Assembly: GCF_029626155.1 (NCBI RefSeq)
Contig: NZ_JARUBL010000001.1
Coordinates: 6,600,501-6,664,500, forward strand
Reading direction: 5' to 3'
Origin: Solwaraspora sp. WMMD1047
Lineage (GTDB): Bacteria > Actinomycetota > Actinomycetes > Mycobacteriales > Micromonosporaceae
Length of the DNA stretch: 64,000 nt
Of this stretch, positions 16,911 through 25,749 are shown piece after piece. A program made the position numbers and the translations under genes. The notes beneath the pieces were generated by a model. It worked only from the letters and a program-made list of their open reading frames with translations, searched no databases and was not told the origin of the DNA. Numbering within the stretch: position 1 is the stretch's first letter; each line of letters opens with the position of its first letter.

Positions 16911-18247
16911 CGACCATCTCCCGTTCCGGTGCCGGAGTACCCGATGTCCGGGATCCGGTCCACCTGGCCGGTGCGCGGCACCTCCAGGTCGAACAGTTCG
17001 CGCAGCAGCGCGGTGTACTGGTCGCCGCCGGGCTCGGCGGCGAGTTGGCGGACCCGTACGGTCGGCGAGTGCAGCAGGCGTTGCACCACCCGGTGCACGG
17101 TGTGGGCGACGTCGGCCCGCTGGTCGTCGGTGAGGTCGGGGCGGCGCTGCGCGAGTCGCCCCAGCTCGGCGGCGACCACCTCGTCGGCGCGGGTCCGCAG
17201 GGCCGCCACGGTCGGCGCCACGTCCGCGCCGCGCAGCCAGCTCAGGAACGCCTCCACCTCGGCGGCGACGATCTGCGCCACGGCGGTGGTCTCGGTGGCG
17301 GCCGGTCCGTCCGGCAGCCCGGCCGCCAGCGAGTCGATGTCGATCACCTCGACGCCGGGCAGGTCCGCGACGGTCGGTTCGATGTCGCGGGGCACCGCGA
17401 GATCGAGCAGGACCAGGGTGGACCGGCCGGCGGATCGCCGGGCGGCCACCGCCGGGGCGACCAGGTCGCGGGTGAGGACCGCTTCCGTGGACGCCGTGGC
17501 GGCCACTACGATGTCTACAGTGGACAAGATGGCGGCCAGGTCGGCGATCGGGACGGCGTGCGCGCCGTACGCCCCGGCCAGCCGGGCGGCCCGGTCGGCC
17601 CCCCGGTTGGTGACGGTCAGCGACCCGGCGCCGAGCCGGGAGAGCGTCGCCACCGCGAGTGCGCCCATCGAGCCGGCGCCGACGACAAGCGCCGGGCGGC
17701 CGGCGAGGCCGTCGGCGAAGTGCCCGGCTGCGAGCCCCAGCGCGGCGGTGACCACGTTCTGGCCGGCCCGGTCGATGCCGGTCTCGGTGTGCGCCCGCTT
17801 GCCCACCCGCAGGGCCTGCTGCATCAGCTCGTGCAGCAACCGGCCGGCGCTGTCGGACTCGCTCGCCGCGTGGTAGGCGTCCCGCAGCTGGCCGAGGATC
17901 TGCGCCTCGCCGACGACCATCGAGTCGAGCCCGGCCGCGACCCGGAACGCGTGTTCGACGGCGGCGGAGTCGTAGTGCACGTAGAGGTGGTTGGCGAGCG
18001 CCGCTGGTGGGCAGCCGGCCTTGGCCGCCAGCACCGAGCAGATGTCGCCGAGGCCACCGTGGAACCCGGAGACCGCGGCGTACACCTCGACCCGGTTGCA
18101 GGTGGAGACCACCACGGCCTCGCCGACGTACGGCAGCGCGAGCAGCCGGCCGAGGAAGTCCGGGAGGTCGGCGGGGGCGACCGCCAGCCGCTCCAGGGTG
18201 CCGACCGGAGCGGTGCGGTAGGAGGCGCCGACGACGAGCAGGTTCAC
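16907..18247 (-). CDS. hemA: glutamyl-tRNA reductase
   Basis: A 446-residue NADPH-dependent enzyme that reduces glutamyl-tRNA(Glu) to glutamate-1-semialdehyde, the first and regulated step of heme synthesis by the C5 route. MNLLVVGASYRTAPV opens the protein, and VVSTCNRVEVYA contains the catalytic Cys. PALVVGAGSMGALAVATLSR is the NADPH-binding Rossmann loop. The C-terminal dimerisation helix ends near LLRELFDLEV. It starts with GTG overlapping the rex stop (GTGA). Placement directly behind rex indicates redox control of heme supply. Confidence 0.97.
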   Translation of the reverse strand: MNLLVVGASYRTAPVGTLERLAVAPADLPDFLGRLLALPYVGEAVVVSTCNRVEVYAAVSGFHGGLGDICSVLAAKAGCPPAALANHLYVHYDSAAVEHAFRVAAGLDSMVVGEAQILGQLRDAYHAASESDSAGRLLHELMQQALRVGKRAHTETGIDRAGQNVVTAALGLAAGHFADGLAGRPALVVGAGSMGALAVATLSRLGAGSLTVTNRGADRAARLAGAYGAHAVPIADLAAILSTVDIVVAATASTEAVLTRDLVAPAVAARRSAGRSTLVLLDLAVPRDIEPTVADLPGVEVIDIDSLAAGLPDGPAATETTAVAQIVAAEVEAFLSWLRGADVAPTVAALRTRADEVVAAELGRLAQRRPDLTDDQRADVAHTVHRVVQRLLHSPTVRVRQLAAEPGGDQYTALLRELFDLEVPRTGQVDRIPDIGYSGTGTGDGR

Positions 18248-19137
18248 GTACCGACCGCCTCTGCATCAGGGTCTGCCGGTCGGCGTACCCCGGCCGGCGG
18301 GGCGTCCGGCGCCGCCCGGCGAATCCGGGGCGGCGGGGCGTCCGGGTGCGACGACGGCCGGCGGTGCGCGCCCGGGGCCGCGTCGGTGGTGCCGGTGGCG
18401 GCCAGCCCGGCCGACACGGCGGCCAGGCCGGCGCCCGCCGTCGCCGGCAGCGAGGTGAGCGAGGACTTGCGGTGCTCGTGGAACGACAGGATCTGCAGCT
18501 CGATCGCGAGATCCACCTTGCGGACGTCGACGCCGTCGGGGACCGAGAGCACGCACGGCGCGAAGTTGAGGATGCTGGTGACCCCGGCGGCCACCAGCTG
18601 CGCCGCCACCTGCTGCGCGGCGGTCGCGGGGGTGGCGATGACGCCGATCGTGATCGCCTCCTCGGCGACCGTCCGTTCCAGGTCGTCGATGTGCCGGACC
18701 AGCACCCCGTTGATCCGTTCGCCGACCCGGGCCGGGTCGGCGTCGAAGAGCGCCGCGATCCGGAAACCCCGGGTGGCGAAGCCGGCGTACCCGGAGAGAG
18801 CGTGACCGAGATTACCCACGCCGACCAGCGCGACCGCCCGCCGCTGGGTGAGTCCGAGCACGTACTCGATCTGGTCGACGAGCAACGCGACGTCGTAGCC
18901 GACCCCGCGGGTGCCGTACGAGCCGAGGTGGGAGAGGTCCTTGCGGAGCTTCGCCGAGTTCACCCCCGCCGCCGCGGCCAGGCCCTCGCTGGAGATGGTG
19001 TCGTTGCCGGCCTCCGCGAGGTGGTGCAGCGCGCGGAGGTACTCGGGGAGCCGGGCCACCGTGGCCTCGGGCAGGTCCGGCAGCGCCGGAACGGCACCGG
19101 TGCGGCCCGCGACGCCGGCGGGACGGTCCTGGCTCAT
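18244..19137 (-). CDS. rex: redox-sensing transcriptional repressor Rex
   Basis: A 297-residue NADH/NAD+-responsive repressor. Residues ~20-95 are a winged helix (LPEYLRALHHLAEAG, SEGLAAAAGVNSAKLRKDLSHLGSYGTRGVGY). They are followed by a Rossmann domain, AVALVGVGNLGHALSGY, that binds the dinucleotide. A high NADH/NAD+ ratio releases it from DNA. A poorly conserved Ala/Pro/Arg tail of about 70 residues extends beyond the usual ~230-residue length. The ATG at 19137 is chosen from homology of the N-terminus. It heads the heme operon as in Streptomyces coelicolor, and a Rex operator lies 120 bases upstream, implying autoregulation. Confidence 0.95.
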   Translation of the reverse strand: MSQDRPAGVAGRTGAVPALPDLPEATVARLPEYLRALHHLAEAGNDTISSEGLAAAAGVNSAKLRKDLSHLGSYGTRGVGYDVALLVDQIEYVLGLTQRRAVALVGVGNLGHALSGYAGFATRGFRIAALFDADPARVGERINGVLVRHIDDLERTVAEEAITIGVIATPATAAQQVAAQLVAAGVTSILNFAPCVLSVPDGVDVRKVDLAIELQILSFHEHRKSSLTSLPATAGAGLAAVSAGLAATGTTDAAPGAHRRPSSHPDAPPPRIRRAAPDAPPAGVRRPADPDAEAVGT

Positions 19138-19492
19138 GCGACTCCGTGCGGTGCGATCGTCGACCGGCCCGACCGACCGGTCACTATGGGGCTCCCGCTG
19201 GCGGCCACTGTGACCGGCTGTGCTAGCAGGGCTCGTCGGTGTAACAGAGTAGGCGCTTGTGAAGACGTGCACAAATCGCGATCTTGTAAGACCGCGACCG
19301 CGGTTCATCAGGTCCTCCGTTCTCAAGATCGGATAAACGGGGTGCGGGGCGGTGGTGCGGCGATTATGGCGCAATTCAGACTTCTCCGCCCAGTCGTACC
19401 GGCCGCCACGCCGGCCGGTGGGGCCAGCCCTACCAGGAAAAGACCGGCCGATGGGATGGGAGTGGCCGGCCGTGCTGCCTAGCGTCGACGAC
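19138..19492. other. 355-bp divergent intergenic region between rex and the sensor kinase gene
   Basis: No gene is visible. It holds the Rex operator (19257-19274) and must hold the promoters of the rex-hem operon (leftward) and the histidine kinase pair (rightward). An open frame continues upstream of the kinase start but lacks a ribosome site and family similarity. Confidence 0.7.
19257..19274 (-). promoter_or_regulatory. Rex operator (ROP) upstream of rex-hem operon
   Basis: TTGTGAAGACGTGCACAA matches the published Rex consensus TTGTGAAnnnnTTCACAA with a single mismatch (G for T in the right half). It lies 120 bases upstream of the rex ATG, in the region shared with the divergent kinase gene. 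Confidence 0.85.
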
Positions 19493-20794
19493 ATGAGCGC
19501 GTCCCAACCCCTGTCCGCCGGTGTCGAGCCCGGCCCACCAAGCATGCTCCGGCAACTCGGCATCGACTCGGGCTACGTGCTCCTCGGCCTCCCGCTCGGA
19601 CTGGCCAGCTTCATCGTGCTGCTGGCCGGCCTGGTGGCCGGCGTCTCGCTCGCGGTCTCCGTGATCGGCCTGCCGATCCTCGCCGGCACCCTCTACGCCG
19701 CCCGCGGCTGGGCCGACATCGAACGGCTCCGGCTGCCCGCGGTGCTCCGGCAACCCCGGATCCGACCGCACTACCGGATCGCCGAGCCGGGCGCGAACGC
19801 CTGGCGGCGGATCTTCGTACCGATCGCCGACGCCCAGTCCTGGCTCGACCTGGCGCACGGCTGCCTCAAGATCGCCATTGCTTCGGCCACCTTCGTGATC
19901 ACGGTCGCCTGGTGGGTCGCCGCCATCGCCGGCTCGTTCTACTGGGCGTACGACTGGACCATCCCGCCGTATCCCGAGGGGGACGGGCTGCACCAGCTGC
20001 TCGGGCTCGGCGACTCCGCGGCGGCCCGGATCGGCCTCTACACCGCGATGGGCCTGTTCTTCCTGATCACCCTCCCGATCGTGGTACGCGGCTGCGCGCT
20101 GATGCAGGCCGGCTTCGCCCGGGCGCTGCTGACCGGGGTGGCCGAGATGCGCAACCGGATCACCGTGCTGGAGGAGCAGAAGCGGGCCGCCGTGTCGGCC
20201 GAGGCGACCGCCCTGCGCCGGCTGGAACGCGACATCCACGACGGGCCGCAGCAACGGCTGGTGCGGCTGGCCATGGACCTCAGCCGGGCCCGCCAACAGC
20301 TCGCCACCGATCCGGAGGCGGCCGGCCGGACCATCGACGAGGCGCTCACCCAGACCCGGGACACGCTGGCCGAGCTGCGGGCCCTCTCCCGGGGCATCGC
20401 GCCACCGATCCTGGTGGACCGGGGCCTGCCCAGTGCGCTGGCGGCGCTCGCCGGCCGGGGGGTGATCCCGATCGAGCTGACCGTCGACCCCCGGCTCGGC
20501 ACCCCCGAGGGTCGGCTGGAGCCGGCGGTGGAGAGCACCGCCTACTTCGTGGTCGCCGAGGCGCTCACCAACGTCGCCAAGCACAGCCGGGCCACCGAGT
20601 GCTGGCTGACCGTCACCCGGACCGAACACGGACTGGACATCGTGGTGATCGACGACGGCGAGGGCGGCGCCCACCTCTCCAAGGGGCACGGCCTGGCCGG
20701 CATCGCCGACCGGACCCGGGCGACCGGTGGGACGCTCACCGTGACCAGCCCGCCGGGCGGCCCCACCGAGATCCACGCCCGGCTGCCATGCTGA
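19493..20794 (+). CDS. two-component sensor histidine kinase (NarL-type partner)
   Basis: A 433-residue membrane kinase. Residues ~25-215 form a membrane sensor domain with four hydrophobic segments (for example GYVLLGLPLGLASFIVLL). The dimerisation/phosphoacceptor helix LERDIHDGPQQRLVRLA places the phosphorylated histidine at His249. The HATPase_c domain follows, with VVAEALTNVAKHS (N box), VIDDGEGG (G1) and GHGLAGIADR (G2). It is the HisKA_3 type that partners LuxR-class regulators, and the response regulator lies 28 bases downstream. ATG 19493 is chosen by domain position; its ribosome site is weak. Confidence 0.9.
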   Translation: MSASQPLSAGVEPGPPSMLRQLGIDSGYVLLGLPLGLASFIVLLAGLVAGVSLAVSVIGLPILAGTLYAARGWADIERLRLPAVLRQPRIRPHYRIAEPGANAWRRIFVPIADAQSWLDLAHGCLKIAIASATFVITVAWWVAAIAGSFYWAYDWTIPPYPEGDGLHQLLGLGDSAAARIGLYTAMGLFFLITLPIVVRGCALMQAGFARALLTGVAEMRNRITVLEEQKRAAVSAEATALRRLERDIHDGPQQRLVRLAMDLSRARQQLATDPEAAGRTIDEALTQTRDTLAELRALSRGIAPPILVDRGLPSALAALAGRGVIPIELTVDPRLGTPEGRLEPAVESTAYFVVAEALTNVAKHSRATECWLTVTRTEHGLDIVVIDDGEGGAHLSKGHGLAGIADRTRATGGTLTVTSPPGGPTEIHARLPC

Positions 20795-20822
20795 TCCCGT
20801 CCAAGCCCGGAGGGGAGGCTCC

Positions 20823-21491
20823 ATGCGCCTGGTGATCGCCGACGACGCCGTACTGCTCCGGGAGGGGCTGGTCCGGCTGCTCACCGAGCACGGCCACCAG
20901 GTGGTGGCGGCGGTGGGCGACGGCGACGCCCTGGTCGAGGCGGTCGTCGAACACCAGCCCGACGTCTCGATCGTCGACGTCCGGATGCCGCCCACACACA
21001 CCGACGAAGGGCTCCGGGCCGCGGTCGAGGCCCGCCGCCGGGTGCCCCGTACCCCGATCCTGGTCCTCTCCCAGTACGTCGAGGTCTCCTACGCCGACGA
21101 CCTGCTGGCCACCGTCAAACCGGTCGGCGGGGTCGGCTCCGGCGGCGGCATCGGCTACCTGCTCAAGGACCGGGTGGCCGCGATCGACGAGTTCCTCGAC
21201 GCGCTGAACCGGGTGGCCGCCGGCGGCACCGTCCTGGACCCCGAGGTGGTCGGGCAGCTGCTGGTCCGGCGCCGCCGCGACGACCCACTACGCGAGCTGA
21301 CCCCCCGGGAACGGGAGGTGCTCGGGCTGATGGCCGAGGGCCGCTCCAACACCGCGATCGCCCGGGCGATGGTGGTCAGCGACGGCGCGGTGGAGAAGCA
21401 CGTGCGCAACATCTTCACCAAGCTGCAGTTGCCGCCCGACGAGGAGCAGCACCGCCGGGTCCTCGCGGTGCTGACCTACCTGCGCGGCTGA
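20823..21491 (+). CDS. LuxR/NarL-family response regulator
   Basis: A 222-residue DNA-binding regulator, cognate to the kinase just upstream. The receiver domain has the acidic pocket IADD (Asp7-8), the phosphorylation site Asp52 in VDVRMPP, and the conserved Lys in YLLKDRV. A Gly-rich stretch VKPVGGVGSGGG between beta-4 and beta-5 is longer than in most receivers. The C-terminal HTH (LTPREREVLGLMAEGRSNTAIARAM then EKHVRNIFTKL) is typical LuxR. GGAGGGGAGGC lies just before the ATG. Confidence 0.95.
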   Translation: MRLVIADDAVLLREGLVRLLTEHGHQVVAAVGDGDALVEAVVEHQPDVSIVDVRMPPTHTDEGLRAAVEARRRVPRTPILVLSQYVEVSYADDLLATVKPVGGVGSGGGIGYLLKDRVAAIDEFLDALNRVAAGGTVLDPEVVGQLLVRRRRDDPLRELTPREREVLGLMAEGRSNTAIARAMVVSDGAVEKHVRNIFTKLQLPPDEEQHRRVLAVLTYLRG

Positions 21492-21506
21492 CCACCGCCC
21501 CGGCCC

Positions 21507-22217
21507 TCAGTCCAGGCCGGCGGCGATCTCGACCGCCTCGGTGAGCGTGTCGGCGAACGGCCGCCCGGAGCGGCGCACCCGATCCGGGTCGGTGAAGCCG
21601 CCGGTGTAGAGCACGCAGCGGGCGCCGACCGACTCGGCCGCCTCGGCGTCGTCGATCGAGTCCCCGATCAGCACCACCGACCCGCCGTCCAGGCCGAGCT
21701 CGGTCAGGTGCTCGGCCAGATGCCCGGCCTTCGGCCCGCCGCCGACCGCGGACCGCAGGCCGTCGACCCGCGCGAAGACGCCGGTCAACCCGTAGGTCTC
21801 GACGGTCGGCACCAGCTCGTCGTGGAACCACATGGACAGCAGCGACTGCGAACCGGCCCAGGCCCGCATCGCCGCGGCGGCGTCGGCCGCCAGCTCGCAG
21901 TTGGTCAGCCCGACCCGGTACGCGTCGTGGAAGATCCGGTCCAGCCGCCCGTACTCGTCGGCGTCGACGAGCCGGCCCAGCACCTCGGCGTAGTACTCCG
22001 CGATCGGGCGGCGGAACCGCCGCCGGTGCTCGTCGGCGGAGACCACCGGCCCGGCGACGGTGGCGAAGGCGGCGTTCGTCGAGGCGACGACGAGGTCGAT
22101 GTCGTTGAGCAGGGTGCCGTTCCAGTCCCAGACCAGGTGGCTGCGCGCGAGGTCCACCCCGGCACGATACGACCCGGCACCGACACCCGCACCGCGCGGG
22201 CGGGTGCCCGCGCTCAC
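21507..22217 (-). CDS. HAD-superfamily hydrolase (phosphoglycolate phosphatase-like)
   Basis: A 236-residue phosphatase of the haloacid dehalogenase superfamily. Motif I is VWDWNGTLLND (nucleophile Asp and acid/base Asp replaced by the W-N variant), motif III is the lysine in GPKAGH, and motif IV is VVLIGDSIDDAEAA. An all-alpha C1 cap lies between motifs I and II, as in Gph-type enzymes. The substrate is unknown. GTG 22217 overlaps the glutaredoxin-like stop (GTGA). An internal GTG at 22157, just before the first conserved strand, is a possible alternative start. Confidence 0.85.
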   Translation of the reverse strand: MSAGTRPRGAGVGAGSYRAGVDLARSHLVWDWNGTLLNDIDLVVASTNAAFATVAGPVVSADEHRRRFRRPIAEYYAEVLGRLVDADEYGRLDRIFHDAYRVGLTNCELAADAAAAMRAWAGSQSLLSMWFHDELVPTVETYGLTGVFARVDGLRSAVGGGPKAGHLAEHLTELGLDGGSVVLIGDSIDDAEAAESVGARCVLYTGGFTDPDRVRRSGRPFADTLTEAVEIAAGLD

Positions 22218-22465
22218 GGTCGGGGTGCGGTCAGGTCCCGCAGCAGCCGGTCCTCCTCCACCCGCCAGTAGCCGTGTTCCCGGCCGTCCAGCAGCACCAC
22301 CGGCACCCGGTCGCCGTACTCGCCCTCCAGCTCCGGGTCGCCGTTGAGCTCCACCTCGACCCAGCGGTCCCCGGTCACCGCGGTGACCCGTTCGATCGCC
22401 TCCTTGGCCACCTCGCAGAGGTGGCAGCCGGACCGGGTGATCAGGGTCAACCGGGCCTCACGCAT
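22214..22465 (-). CDS. glutaredoxin-family protein
   Basis: An 83-residue thioredoxin-fold protein with the redox motif CHLC near residue 14 and the cis-proline region VPVVLLDGRE. The size and fold fit the DUF836/glutaredoxin-like group, which forms dithiol/disulfide pairs in the cytoplasm; its partner is unknown. It sits between an acyl-CoA ligase gene (8-base overlap) and a HAD gene (4-base overlap). In Streptomyces a similar small thiol protein is found near rex and bldN, so this neighbourhood is conserved. Confidence 0.88.
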   Translation of the reverse strand: MREARLTLITRSGCHLCEVAKEAIERVTAVTGDRWVEVELNGDPELEGEYGDRVPVVLLDGREHGYWRVEEDRLLRDLTAPRP

Positions 22466-24152
22466 CGCCGTACTCCGATCTGAGCTGGGTCTTGCGAACC
22501 TTGCCGATCACCGACCGGGGCAGCGTGTCGACGAACCGCACCCGGGTCGGCCGCTTGAACCGGGCCAGGCTGGTCGCGCAGTGGGCCAGCACCTCGTCGG
22601 CGGTGAGCGAGCTGCCCGGCGTGCGGACCACGTACGCCTCGACGGCCTGGCCGGTGCGCGGGTCCGGCACCGCCACCGCGGCCGACTCCCGCACCTGCGG
22701 ATGCGCCTCGAGCACCAGCTCCACCTCGCGTGGGTAGACGTTGAAGCCGTTGACCAGGATCAGCTCGCCGAGCCGGTCCACCAGGAACAGATCACCGTCG
22801 GCGTCCGCGTAGCCGACGTCGCCGGTCGGCCACCAGCCGTCCGGGTCCGGGCCGTCCCGCCCGTCCGGCCAGTAGCCGGCGAAGAGGTTGTCCCCCCGGA
22901 CCACGAGCTGGCCCGGGTCCGTGCCGGCCGAGGGCAGATCCAACTCCGGCCCGTCGTCGCCGGGCCCGGTGCCGTCCGGCCCGGCGCCGTCGGTGCTCGC
23001 CCGGGTGGCCCGGCCTTGCGCGCGCCAGAACTCGTCCCCGGCGGCGGAGACCAGCCGCACCTCGACGCCGGGGATGGGGCGGCCGATCGAGCCGGGCTTG
23101 GGCCGGTCGACGGGGAGCGTCGAGGTCAGCACCGGAGCGGTCTCGGTCAGGCCGTACCCGATCTGCACGGGCGTGCCGAACAGGGCGGCGCAGCGCGTCG
23201 CGACGGCCGGGTCCAGCGGCGCGGCGCCACACACCGCGAGCCGGACGGCGGCCAGCTCCCCGGCGGACGCCGGCCGGTCGGCGCCGGCGGCCGCCCAACC
23301 GGCGAACATCGACGGTACGCCGACCAGCACGCTCACCCGGTGCCGGGCGATCAGCGCCAGCCCTTCCGCCGGTTCGAACCGGTCGACGAGTACGCCACAC
23401 GCCCCGTGGTGGACGACGGCGCCGAGCGCGGAGTTCAGCCCGTAGGCGTGGAACAGCGGCAGGGCGAGCAGCACCACGTCGTCCGGCCCGAGTACCGGCG
23501 GCTCGATCCGGCCGAGCTGCTCATGGTTGGCGAGCAGGGCGCGGTGCGACAGCATGGCGCCCTTGGCCCGGCCGGTGGTGCCGGAGGTGTAGAGCAGCAC
23601 GGCGAGGTCGTCCAACCCGGCCCCACCCGGCGACCCGCCCGCGCCGGTGTCGGGCTCGGCGGTCGGCGGCGCGGGCAGGGACCGGGCCAGCGCCGGCAGC
23701 TCGGCCCCGAGCCCGGCCACCAGTTCCCGCACCGGGGCGGTGCCGATCAGCACCTTGGCGCCCGAGTCGGCGAGCACGTGCCGCAGTTCGGGGGCCGTGT
23801 AGTCGGGGTTCACCGGCACCGCGACCAGCCCGGCTCGCAGCGTGGCGAAGTACGCCACCACGAAGTCCACCCCGTTGCCGAGCGCGATGGCCACCCGGGC
23901 CGCCGGCCCGGCCGCGGTGCCGGCTCCGGTGGGCGGCCGGGTGGGGTCGGGTTGGACGGTCCGGGCCAGGGCGGCGGCGGTCCGGTCCACAGCGGTGTCC
24001 AGGTCGGCCCAGGTGACGATCCGGTCGTCGGCGAGCAGCGCTGGTCGGTCGGGCCGATCCTGGGCGGTGAGCCGGATCCGGTCGGCGAGAGTGGCGCCCA
24101 GTCCTTCCTGCACGGTCGCTGAGTCTGGCACAGCCGTGATCCCGATCGCCAC
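22458..24152 (-). CDS. AMP-dependent acyl-CoA synthetase/ligase
   Basis: A ~564-residue ANL-superfamily enzyme that activates a carboxylate as its adenylate and transfers it to CoA. LLYTSGTTGRAKGAMLSHR is the AMP-binding P-loop motif, IGYGLTETAPV is the A5 motif, GWWPTGDVGYAD is A7, and LVNGFNVYPREVE is A8. The last lysine sits in RSVIGKVRKTQLR. A long Asp/Gly/Pro-rich insertion (around STDGAGPDGTGPGDDG) interrupts the loop before A7 and is unusual. Several GTG codons are possible starts; 24152 is my best guess and the first 40 residues are uncertain. It heads the ligase-glutaredoxin-HAD operon. Confidence 0.87.
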   Translation of the reverse strand: MAIGITAVPDSATVQEGLGATLADRIRLTAQDRPDRPALLADDRIVTWADLDTAVDRTAAALARTVQPDPTRPPTGAGTAAGPAARVAIALGNGVDFVVAYFATLRAGLVAVPVNPDYTAPELRHVLADSGAKVLIGTAPVRELVAGLGAELPALARSLPAPPTAEPDTGAGGSPGGAGLDDLAVLLYTSGTTGRAKGAMLSHRALLANHEQLGRIEPPVLGPDDVVLLALPLFHAYGLNSALGAVVHHGACGVLVDRFEPAEGLALIARHRVSVLVGVPSMFAGWAAAGADRPASAGELAAVRLAVCGAAPLDPAVATRCAALFGTPVQIGYGLTETAPVLTSTLPVDRPKPGSIGRPIPGVEVRLVSAAGDEFWRAQGRATRASTDGAGPDGTGPGDDGPELDLPSAGTDPGQLVVRGDNLFAGYWPDGRDGPDPDGWWPTGDVGYADADGDLFLVDRLGELILVNGFNVYPREVELVLEAHPQVRESAAVAVPDPRTGQAVEAYVVRTPGSSLTADEVLAHCATSLARFKRPTRVRFVDTLPRSVIGKVRKTQLRSEYGDA

Positions 24153-24502
24153 GCCTCGACTACCGCTCGCCGGGGCGGTACCTTCCACGGAAGCGGCCCG
24201 ATCACCTTGCCGGGCTCGCCGGCCCGGTCCGGCCGGCATCTTTAGCAAGACCATCACCGGCACGGCAAGCCCGTGCCGGCCTTCGGCATGTCCGGCTGTC
24301 TTGCCTGGTCAGAGCCCTCTTCAACGGCCTGTCACCGATCCGACAGCGGACAGTACGTGCGGCCGGCATGGGCTGATCGGCGAAATACTTCGGCACCTCT
24401 GTAATGGACTCGCCACACACGGGTGACGTTGGCCCTATCATCACTCGGGTCGGCTCACCCCTTTTGCCGTGAGTCGACACCCCTCAGCCCGAGGAGGCCG
24501 CC
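24153..24502. other. 350-bp divergent intergenic region upstream of bldN
   Basis: No convincing gene. It lies between the acyl-CoA ligase (leftward) and the bldN leader ORF (rightward). TATCAT at 24436-24441 resembles a -10 element about 60 bases before the leader ORF. I found no convincing BldD-type box by eye. Confidence 0.5.
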
Positions 24503-24670
24503 GTGCCTGTAAGAGCACCGCACCAGCACCTCACCGGCGCGTGCCGCCCCACGGCGCGCCCGGCCCGCACGATCCGGGGTCGCGCACCGCGCCGCGCGAA
24601 CCCCGTGGCCGCGGCCGCCCCGTGCCGCCCCGCTTCCGTGCCGGCGCGGGCTGTCGGGGAGGCCAAGTGA
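24503..24670 (+). CDS. 55-residue leader ORF translationally coupled to bldN
   Basis: A short GTG-initiated ORF with a very strong ribosome site (GAGGAGG, 5 bases upstream). It encodes an Arg/Pro/Ala-rich peptide of 55 residues. Its TGA overlaps the GTG start of the sigma factor (GTGA), so ribosomes finishing this ORF would be delivered to bldN. The peptide resembles nothing I recognise and may matter only through its translation. Confidence 0.55.
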   Translation: MPVRAPHQHLTGACRPTARPARTIRGRAPRRANPVAAAAPCRPASVPARAVGEAK

Positions 24671-25749
24671 GCACATACGGGTACGCGAACGGACGCGGGC
24701 ACTGGCAGGGTTCCGGTGGTCATCCGGGCAGGCCGGCCAGCCGGGAGGTGAGCGGCGCGCGACGCGCCCTCGCCGAAGGGCTGACCGCGCTCCGGCTGTC
24801 CATGGACGACATGCTGAGCCTGGCGGTCCGGGGGGACGGCACCCCGAAACGCACCCGGAACCGGCCGCATCCGAACGAGACCCCGGCCCGGCACGCGCCG
24901 CCCGGGAGCAACGCCAAGCCGATCGGCGGCCGGGTGGCCACCCCACCGCGACCGGCGATGCCGAACCAGCCCGGCCCGGGGCAGCAGACCCCCGGCCAGC
25001 AGACACCGGGGCAACCGACGCCGGGGCAGCAGCCTCCCGGGCAACCGGCGGCGCCGGACGGCGGCGGGCGGGCGACCACGGCCGAGGCGGAGACCGCCCT
25101 GCTGCCGGTGGTGCCGGCCCAGGACACCCCGCGGCCGGCCGGCGGCAGCCCGACCGGCTACCCGGACCGGCCGGATCCCTCCGACCCGGCGAACGTGGTC
25201 TGGTCGCTGGTGGAACGCGCCCAGGCCGGCGAGTCGGAGGCGTTCGGTCTGATCTACGACCGGTACGTGGACACGGTCTTCCGGTTCGTCTACTTCCGGG
25301 TGGGCAACCGGCAACTCGCGGAGGATCTGACCTCCGACACCTTCCTGCGGGCGCTCAAGCGGATCGGCAGCTTCACCTGGCAGGGCCGGGACCTGGGCGC
25401 GTGGCTGGTCACCATCGCCCGCAACCTCGTCGCCGACCACTTCAAGTCCGGTCGGTACCGACTGGAAGTTACTACGGGTGACGTTCTGGATGCGGACCGC
25501 GAGGATCGCGGCCCGGAGGGCAGCCCCGAGGCCGCCGTCGTGGAGCACATCACGAACGTCGCCCTGTTGACCGCGGTCAAGCAGCTCAACCCCGAACAGC
25601 AGGAGTGCATCGTGCTCCGCTTCCTACAGGGCTTCTCAGTCGCGGAGACCGCCCAGGCGATGGGGAAGAACGAGGGCGCCATCAAGGCCCTGCAGTACCG
25701 CGCGGTCCGGGCGCTGGCCCGGTTGCTGCCGGACGGGTTCCAACCGTGA
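24667..25749 (+). CDS. bldN: BldN-family ECF RNA polymerase sigma factor
   Basis: A 360-residue extracytoplasmic-function sigma factor. Region 2 lies at about residues 188-255 (EAFGLIYDRYVDTVFRFVYF, then RQLAEDLTSDTFLRALK). Region 4 is at about 300-355 (LNPEQQECIVLRFLQGFSVA, then GAIKALQYRAVRALARLL). BldN/AdsA controls aerial mycelium genes in Streptomyces and is made with an N-terminal extension that is removed. Here the extension is about 180 residues, Pro/Gln-rich (PGQQTPGQQTPGQPTPGQ), longer than the ~86 residues known for S. coelicolor. GGGGAGG precedes the GTG at 24667. The probable anti-sigma gene follows. Confidence 0.88.
   Translation: MSTYGYANGRGHWQGSGGHPGRPASREVSGARRALAEGLTALRLSMDDMLSLAVRGDGTPKRTRNRPHPNETPARHAPPGSNAKPIGGRVATPPRPAMPNQPGPGQQTPGQQTPGQPTPGQQPPGQPAAPDGGGRATTAEAETALLPVVPAQDTPRPAGGSPTGYPDRPDPSDPANVVWSLVERAQAGESEAFGLIYDRYVDTVFRFVYFRVGNRQLAEDLTSDTFLRALKRIGSFTWQGRDLGAWLVTIARNLVADHFKSGRYRLEVTTGDVLDADREDRGPEGSPEAAVVEHITNVALLTAVKQLNPEQQECIVLRFLQGFSVAETAQAMGKNEGAIKALQYRAVRALARLLPDGFQP

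Noticed and set aside
24401-24480. Possible BldD-binding box before bldN
   Set aside because: TCACTCGGGT and CACGGGTGAC resemble half-sites only; neither fits the recalled pseudo-palindrome well enough to report.
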